A program made the position numbers and the translations under genes. DNA of 28,836 nucleotides from positions 1-28,836 of the forward strand of contig JADGJL010000253.1 of NCBI GenBank assembly GCA_027600665.1, in the 5' to 3' direction. Positions 22,868 to 28,836 of the stretch are shown here, one piece after another; within the stretch, counting starts at the first letter, position 1; every line of letters begins with the position of its first letter. This DNA comes from Irineochytrium annulatum (lineage: Eukaryota > Chytridiomycota > Chytridiomycetes > Chytridiales > Chytridiaceae). The notes below the pieces were generated by a model. That model was not told the origin of the DNA. It made no database searches and saw nothing but the letters and a program-made list of their open reading frames with translations.

Positions 22868-25800
22868 TTAGGCATTCAACCATCTAATGTACAGGGGCGA
22901 TTTCAACCTCGCAAACAAATCCCTTGAGACGTCCGCGCATCTCAGCTTCTCCAGATCAGAGTTTGAATATTTGGCGATGACTCCGTGAAAGAGGCCTTTG
23001 TAACCCGGCAGGCCGTCGAGTTCCTTCCGCCGTCTGCTGCGAAGTTGTCTTCGCGCGATAGTCACGCCTCGTTGTTCCGAGCCACTTAGAAGTTGCTCCA
23101 TACTTTCACTGAGGCGTGAGCACCAGTAGCAGCCAGGATGGTGGCACACTACCCCGAGGTATTTCAGGTATGACTTCAAACTTGCAATCATATCTCCCAA
23201 GCGCTTTAGCTCCGCGCCGTACCACTTGCTGACGTTCAGACTCGATGACACACCGGATCGTAAAGGGTCGACAAGCAGAGCAATGATGTATGGCAATGTC
23301 AGGATAGCGTCTATGGCTTGCGCGCCCATATCCATTCTTGGGAGAATCTTGTCGCACTCTTCCAGCAGCTTTAGCCCGCTGGCGAAATTACCTCCCAGCA
23401 CAGCCACCCAGGAGTCGATGCATTCCTTCATTCCCAGGCCAAAATTGTACATGCGGGCAACCCGATCGCGTGGCTCAAACATCTCCTTCCACTCCGCCAT
23501 TGCCTCGGCGTCACCTCTAGCTATTGCGACTCTATAAATCGCATTGGTTATTGTGAAGCTGAACATTGGGTCGTCTTTCATTGTTGGCGAGGTCCGGTAA
23601 AACTTGGTCGCAGTCTCGTCGATGAAGTCGAAATCTCCGAGGCCGAACGCGACGCCACCGCAAAACACCATTGCGAGGTGCTGGCTGGGGACGTCTCCCC
23701 GTATACGCGCGATCTCAAAAAATTTCATCATCAGTGGAATGCATTCCAGGAACTTGCTGGAAAAGCATTTTAAGCCGGCCTTGAAGAACAGATACGAAGG
23801 GTGGTCCCGCCCGTTGTCGACCGCTTCGGCATGTTTCACGAAGAATTTGTGATATGATGGAGCCAGGAATAACGAATACCATGCCATCTTGAAAAGAACG
23901 TCACCCCTGGTAACAGTATCAGTAAGTGTACGCGCACAACAATGATTCATTCCCTACCATTCCGTGTCATTGTCGTTGTGACGAATCCTAACGTTGAAGT
24001 AGCGAAGAAACAAGTAGCACACGTGGTTATGAGTGTAGGCCTTGTTTAAGCCTGCAGTCTCTGTCATGCTATACAAGACCTGTTTTAGGCATTGAATGTG
24101 GTCTTCAGCGGCTTGGTTAGGATGGACTCGATGTGGTGACCGATAATGACATCTCCTTCCGCCAAGAGTAAGGCACCAGTTCATGTAGGCTCGCCGCTTC
24201 ATTGCCGGCAATGCCAGCTTCAGATCTACCTCAGTGGCCGGCCACGGCGGCGTCGGTAAGTAACTCAGCGCAGTGACACCTGACTCAATCTCCTTGGAGA
24301 ATTGCTTAAGCGCCGCATAGCCTCTGCACAAACGCGCAAACCACCATGCTCGTCTTAATGGCGTTATCGGATTGGCCAAAGCAGACAGGGCACCCGCGTT
24401 CGCCTCCGACACGTATTGAACCAGCGACTCTAGAATGCGAATGCCTTCAACAAATTGATATTTCCGGACTAATGTGAATCTATAAAAGACACTAAGAACA
24501 CCTTACCGCAACCGGTGGAACAAAACAAACTCACCCAAGCTCTTCTTTGTAATTGATAACTTTTTCCACTTCCTGTGTTCGCGAAAAATGATATTCAAGA
24601 CTGGGAAGCAGACTCTCTCGATTATCCACGTTAAGTGACCCCTCAACCTTTAACCCCACAGAAAGGTTTAATGCAATCCGTTCTTCAAACGACAGCGAAT
24701 CATAAATCGCGCTCAAGATGCTGATGTGTCGGAAGCCCCACTGCGCAGCAATGCAAATACAGCCATCGGCGTCGGGTCCCTCAGATTGCGCAGGGTCCAG
24801 GAATTCGCATTTGAGGAAGTTGTAGGCATCTTTTTTTCTAATCATCTCCCAGCATTCCATCTCGTCCATGGTGAAGTTACCAAGGTCGAGAACGTCACGC
24901 AAGTTGAAGTACTGAAGACATTTTAGGAAAAATTTTGCGGACTGCTAGCGTTAACACACCTGCCCAAATACTGACGCCGACTTCAAGAGCCGCTGAAACT
25001 TTCCGTCAAGGCGGTCAAATTGAAAAAGGACGGCAGCACTAAGATCCGTTAGGATAGCCTCAACATGGACGGACTCGTCTCGGAGAGCCACAAGGCCATT
25101 GTTGTTGACAACGAGGTCTGAACCAATCTTTACGAACATCACGTCGATGATCATCTGTAGAAAGAGCGGGCTTCCGGCAGTCTTCGCGAGGATTGATGTC
25201 AAAATATCCGGATCGATGCCTATCACTTGAACGGTTAAACTGCGTAGCTTCGTCATCTACGTGTTGTCAGTCCGGTCTATCAAAATGTTGGGTACTAACT
25301 ATCATTTCAATTGCATCCTGTTCTGAAAACCCCGCTAAGACCAGATGAATTGTCTCTGGCAAGGCCAACGTTTGTTCCAGGATGCGGTTTTCCGATAGCT
25401 TTAGCGGACGTGTCTGTATCTGTACAAAAATCTGTAAAGAATAGTCAGTTAAACGGAGAACGTTAGCGGCGTCACCTTCGGACAGTAACGCGACAGAGTC
25501 ATCAAAACATCAAGCGTTTGCGAATCGTACCACTGCGCATCATCAAAAATAAAGACGGCGTTGAAGTCCGCCACAAAGCTGGTTACAATCTTGACCACCA
25601 TCGACTTCAAGTGGTTAATTTTTGCCTGCGGATCCATTGAGGACGTCAACGCCGTTTCCGTTATTGCCAACGATGGCGAAATTATCGCCAATAACGGTAA
25701 CAGTTGACGATCAACTTCAGCCTTTTGAAAGAAAGGGAGAAGAGAGACTCCAAGTCCGGCCGCTGCGGGGTTGAATGCCAGCGACTGCTTCGATTGAATT

Positions 25801-27945
25801 GAAAGGGATGTGCTCCGAAATATTGTCGCCATGGCACGGGGGCCAGCGGCCGGAGCGCTATGTGAAATAATGTTGAAGACAAAGAGGATGATAGCTTGCA
25901 ACCCGCTAAACGGTCGCCATTGCTCGATTTCGCTTCCTTGAGTCACAATCGTAGGTATTCCATGGTCATTCGCCAGCCTAACCAAGAAATTTCCAAGCGA
26001 GGACTTTCCCAACCCGCTCGCGGCCTCGATCACTACCACTGACCTCTCCCGATCCTCTAACCACGATCTAAATCGCTCAATGATAATATCGCGCTCGCGT
26101 TTATAGCCGAAATGACCATCCGCAGTGGCGCCGCAGCCGCGGCCCAGAGGAGGCTCCTCGAGCTCGAGGCCGTAGATCGGAGTGTCGCAGGTGCGGCCCT
26201 TAAGCCGAGCACAGCCGAGGTCCGAAGTAGCGTGCGTGAGCTTAACGCTCTCATTGGTCTCTTGGTCGATCACGATAACTGAGTTTTTTTCCGCGTTTGA
26301 GGATTTTTTTTCTGCGATGCCCATTAAACGCGCTGCGGAAACGACCACGTCGCCTGCATTATTCGGTGAGGAAGAAAAATTGCAGAAAACAGCTACCTAA
26401 AAGGCCAATCTCACTTCGATAGGTATTGCCGAGTTTCGTCAACAGAATCTCACCAGACGCAATAGCTATCGCAATATGTTCTGTGAAAGAGAATCCTCCC
26501 CGTTCCCGCTTCATATCCTTAAAAAAGGATTTGACGCACTTGACAGACTGGTCGGAGTTGTTTACATGCGAGAACGACGGTAATCCAAACACTGCGAGCA
26601 TCGTCTGGCCCTTGTCATCGGCTACGATAGTGGTAAGTTTAGTATACGCCATCCATCCCTAGCCGGGTTCTCACCAGAGTACTGCACAAAAACACCCTTG
26701 TGCTCCTTTAGCGCCTTTAAGAAGCTGAGAATGATCGTTTGTACTAGGTCTTTCTCAAATGGGAACATAAGCGAGACGAATATGGTGGCAACGTTTCTGT
26801 ATTCTGAAGAAACATCCGCGCCTCCTTCCGGCCTGGCCGACAAACTGCTAGCTTTCCGGACTTTCTCTTGAGGGTCGAACGTTCGCAAGGATGAATGATT
26901 AACAAATAGCCTTACAAAGTCGTCGTCGATCCCTACGATTCCTACGGGCAGCACTTCCTCTCTATCTCCGCGTAACGGCACGTTATATGAAGTTCTCCAG
27001 TGTGCCGACATTTCGTTGACTGGCATAGATGCAATTGCCGCCGGGGCAACCCCGCAGCACATTCCGGCAAGACAAGCTACGCCAAAAGTGTCAACAACCG
27101 AATGTCCTGCGACGGCTTCTCTCCGGACAGACTCCATCGCGCAACGCCAGTTATCCGGAAGCTCTAGTACCGCTTCCGCCGAAATCCCCAGCTCGTCCTC
27201 TGCTGTGCTGTCGAGCAGAACACCGAGTGACCTGAGTTCCTCACCCTGAACGCAGTAGTCGAGCCTCCACGCCGGGTCCCCGATAATGACTCGAGACAAA
27301 TTACCGGCCGTGATTGCGAAGTGTAGATGAAGTGATGTCGCGGTGGTGCCGGGTAGAAGAGAGGGATAATTTGGCATGTGTTCCTTCTGTGTCGTCGAAC
27401 CGGAGGCTAGCGACATGTCCACCTCGACGCTCTTGCAGCATGTGGCGACGTGGAGACAGCATTTGAGGGAACGGACTACGGCTTCACCGAGGGGTTCATC
27501 GCCTACCGGTGAAAAGGTGACCAGGAGAGCATCACCTGTTTATCGCGCGTGAGCAATAAGGATGCAGGGGAACCGCGACTCACCAAGAAATCTGACGATG
27601 TCGCCGCTGTAGAGCTCGATCACGTCTATGATCTTGTTCAGATAGCCTCCGACGGCCTTCGTAACGATCTCGGATTCCAGCTTTCCCAGGAACGTCAGGC
27701 CCGCAGACAGCTTCGAGTAGCCCGAAATGTCCACCTTAAAAATTCTTGATCAAAATTTACAACAAGATGTGAACGCGGCGGCCACGCGCCGCAAGGATAA
27801 CCCCGATTATTACCATGCAAACTGCCAGCCGATCTTCCTGCTGCCACGCCTTCCCCTTGGCCAGACGCGCTGTGACTTGCGCCTTAAGCCGGCGATCGGC
27901 CGCGAGCCCGCGCACGAACGCGGCCGTGTATGCCCCGACGGTCAT
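22868..27945 (-). CDS. Soluble (type 10-like) adenylyl cyclase, gene D
   Basis: Ten exons give 1537 residues: 27945-27814, 27734-27584, 27535-26675, 26621-26397, 26353-25476, 25431-25300, 25256-24960, 24911-24535, 24479-23958, 23906-22868. The fifth exon equals exons 5 and 6 of A and B fused without an intron (VTQGSEIEQW is continuous). C1 keeps Asp46 and Asp96. C2 starts near 382 and ends GDVVVSAARLM, again without the Asn. The P-loop EAASGLGKS is at about 553-561, Walker B FIFDDAQW at about 724-731, and the helical tail ends IRWLNA. The C1-C2 linker is the shortest of the three and has one R-K-A-S. The 5' end lies inside the right inverted-repeat arm. Another in-frame ATG at 27999 would add 18 residues. 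Several introns are very similar to those of gene A, so these two are the closer pair. Confidence 0.9.
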
Positions 27946-28000
27946 CTGGAACACTCCGGCTACACTCGCAGGGCTCGGCGTGGCGGCAAGTGTTGACAAT

Positions 28001-28048
28001 ACGGATTTACCTGGTCAAAAGTAAATCTGGTAAATCAGGGAAATCCGT
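28001..28048. promoter_or_regulatory. Palindromic element upstream of gene D
   Basis: The outer 8-base halves ACGGATTT and AAATCCGT are perfect inverted copies, and the inner halves GATTTACC (28004-28011) and GGTAAATC (28029-28036) also pair. The element is 56 bases upstream of the chosen start of gene D and just 5' of the alternative ATG at 27999. A degenerate version survives in the left arm. It could be a protein-binding site or an RNA hairpin in the 5' leader; there is no direct evidence for either. Confidence 0.4.
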
Positions 28049-28192
28049 AAAGAGAAGGACGAATACGATTTTCAGCGAGGTACTGGAGCCATCCTTTTTT
28101 CAACGTGAAATAAGAACTACAAGTACAATTTCCAACTGGTGCCCTCTGCCATCACTATCTATCAAGTAGAGTCGCTCATTGGTTGGTGGTCG

Positions 28193-28212
28193 ATTTATTT
28201 ATTTATTTATTC
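28193..28212 (-). repeat. (TAAA)n microsatellite, right arm
   Basis: About five ATTT/TAAA units, the right-arm counterpart of the tract at 642-658. Copy number differs slightly between the arms. Confidence 0.9.
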
Positions 28213-28715
28213 TTTTTAACGAAACAAGTAACTCTGCCGATATGCGAGGCAAAATGTCGCCAGTGTGCAAACGCATAAAATTAGAAAGTAGCCCAAACTG
28301 AAGGCGGGATTCAACAGTTTAGAGTACAATAGCAATTCAACCACCAAACATAAGAAGATTTCAGTATGGGAACTTGCATTGCTGCCGACGATAACGAGAT
28401 TAGATGCAGCGAAGCCCAAGTGATTTTGTAAGTAATTCGTTGGAGGACACGCCGCCGTCCACGCATGCCGCGCGATACAGGCAACTCGCCCTCGCACGAT
28501 GAAGTCGTCTACAGCCGGTGTAGCGGTGACGGTGGCATGTCTTCCTGACTTTCGCACATGAGCCCGAATTTTGTTCCAGGGAAGATCAGCGCGAGCTGGT
28601 TCGCCATGTGACTGTCGACTTGCGTTTTTCGTGTGCGTCACGCTAATTACAATAAGATCCGTTGCGCAGTGATAAAGTCGCGAGATGCATGTGTTGACAG
28701 CATCTAGCATCTCGC

Positions 28716-28835
28716 TCATAAACTTCCTAGGACCGTGCTTACGCATTTAACCATTTCAAGCACATTTGCGACTTCATGACCTCGAATAACTCGCCGGATA
28801 TCTGTTTGCATCTTGATCTTTCGGATGCCGTTGAC
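28716..28835 (-). CDS. C-terminal tail of unidentified open frame, right-arm copy (partial)
   Basis: Mirror copy of the open tail at 2-121, read inward from the right edge and ending in TGA. It differs from the left copy by one Leu/Arg change and one silent change. The function is unknown and the start is outside the window. It may equally be non-coding DNA that happens to be open. Confidence 0.25.
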   Translation of the reverse strand, partial: VNGIRKIKMQTDIRRVIRGHEVANVLEMVKCVSTVLGSL

Positions 28836-28836
28836 G

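Larger units (their letters stand above)
27946..28715. other. Upstream region of gene D inside right arm
   Basis: Presumed promoter of gene D. A 176-codon open frame on the minus strand (28216-28746) is not conserved in the left arm, where indels break it, so I treat it as chance. The region includes the palindromic element at 28001-28048 and the TAAA microsatellite. Confidence 0.5.
27557..28836 (-). repeat. Right arm of long window-framing inverted repeat
   Basis: This is the partner of the left arm, in inverted orientation. It contains the working 5' end of cyclase gene D (exons 1 and 2 plus the start of intron 2) and its upstream flank. The arm is about 100 bases shorter than the left one because the left arm carries extra sequence. 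The match runs to the very last base of the window, so the repeat may continue outside. No target-site duplication can be judged because no flanking sequence is present. Confidence 0.93.

Noticed and set aside
28216..28746. 176-codon minus-strand open frame in the right arm.
   Set aside because: The left-arm copy differs by several indels that are not multiples of three, so the frame is not conserved.
1..28836. Starship-like or other large fungal transposon carrying cargo genes.
   Set aside because: No tyrosine recombinase, transposase or reverse transcriptase was recognised and no target-site duplication can be seen; kept only as one possible explanation of the inverted repeat.

Overview
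The window is eukaryotic nuclear DNA, most likely from a zoosporic, early-diverging (chytrid-type) fungus. The coding DNA is interrupted by many short GT-AG introns (about 41-80 nt). The dominant family is the soluble (type 10-like) adenylyl cyclase, with two cyclase homology domains, a STAND-type ATPase and a long helical tail; that family is expanded in zoosporic fungi and lost from Dikarya. Species cannot be told from the sequence.

Layout. The whole window is framed by a long, diverged inverted repeat: left arm 1-1384, right arm 27557-28836, whose outermost 77 bases are perfectly complementary. The arms carry the tail of an unidentified open frame read inward from outside the window, non-coding DNA, and the first two exons of a soluble-cyclase gene. 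In the right arm those exons start an intact gene; in the left arm they are a dead copy followed by a second, partial tandem copy. From 1.6 to 3.85 kb there is gene-poor DNA with a decayed dispersed repeat and a pyrimidine-rich tract. At 3851-7690 (minus) lies a 12-exon receptor: signal peptide, periplasmic-binding-protein-like ligand domain, Cys-rich segment, multi-pass membrane block and a basic/Ser-rich tail. A badly decayed soluble-cyclase pseudogene follows at 8664-9937 (plus). Three complete paralogues then fill the rest: gene A (plus, 10764-15999), gene B (minus, 22038-16728, convergent with A) and gene D (minus, 27945-22868, same direction as B).

The three intact paralogues share exon structure almost to the base. 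My spliced models close in frame at 1551 (A), 1588 (B) and 1537 (D) residues. D lacks one intron that A and B have. B carries a private 20-residue tandem repeat bearing basophilic (PKA-like, R-R-x-S/T) sites between its two cyclase domains. All three have lost the usual transition-state Asn and the adenine-recognising Thr of the second cyclase domain but keep both metal-binding Asp residues of the first. Activity and substrate are therefore open questions.

Working together (inference): a cell-surface small-molecule receptor next to an amplified set of ATPase-regulated cyclases looks like a cyclic-nucleotide sensory cluster, possibly used by zoospores. The inverted-repeat frame and the several generations of dead copies show that the locus is duplicating and rearranging. 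No transposase, recombinase or reverse transcriptase gene was seen.
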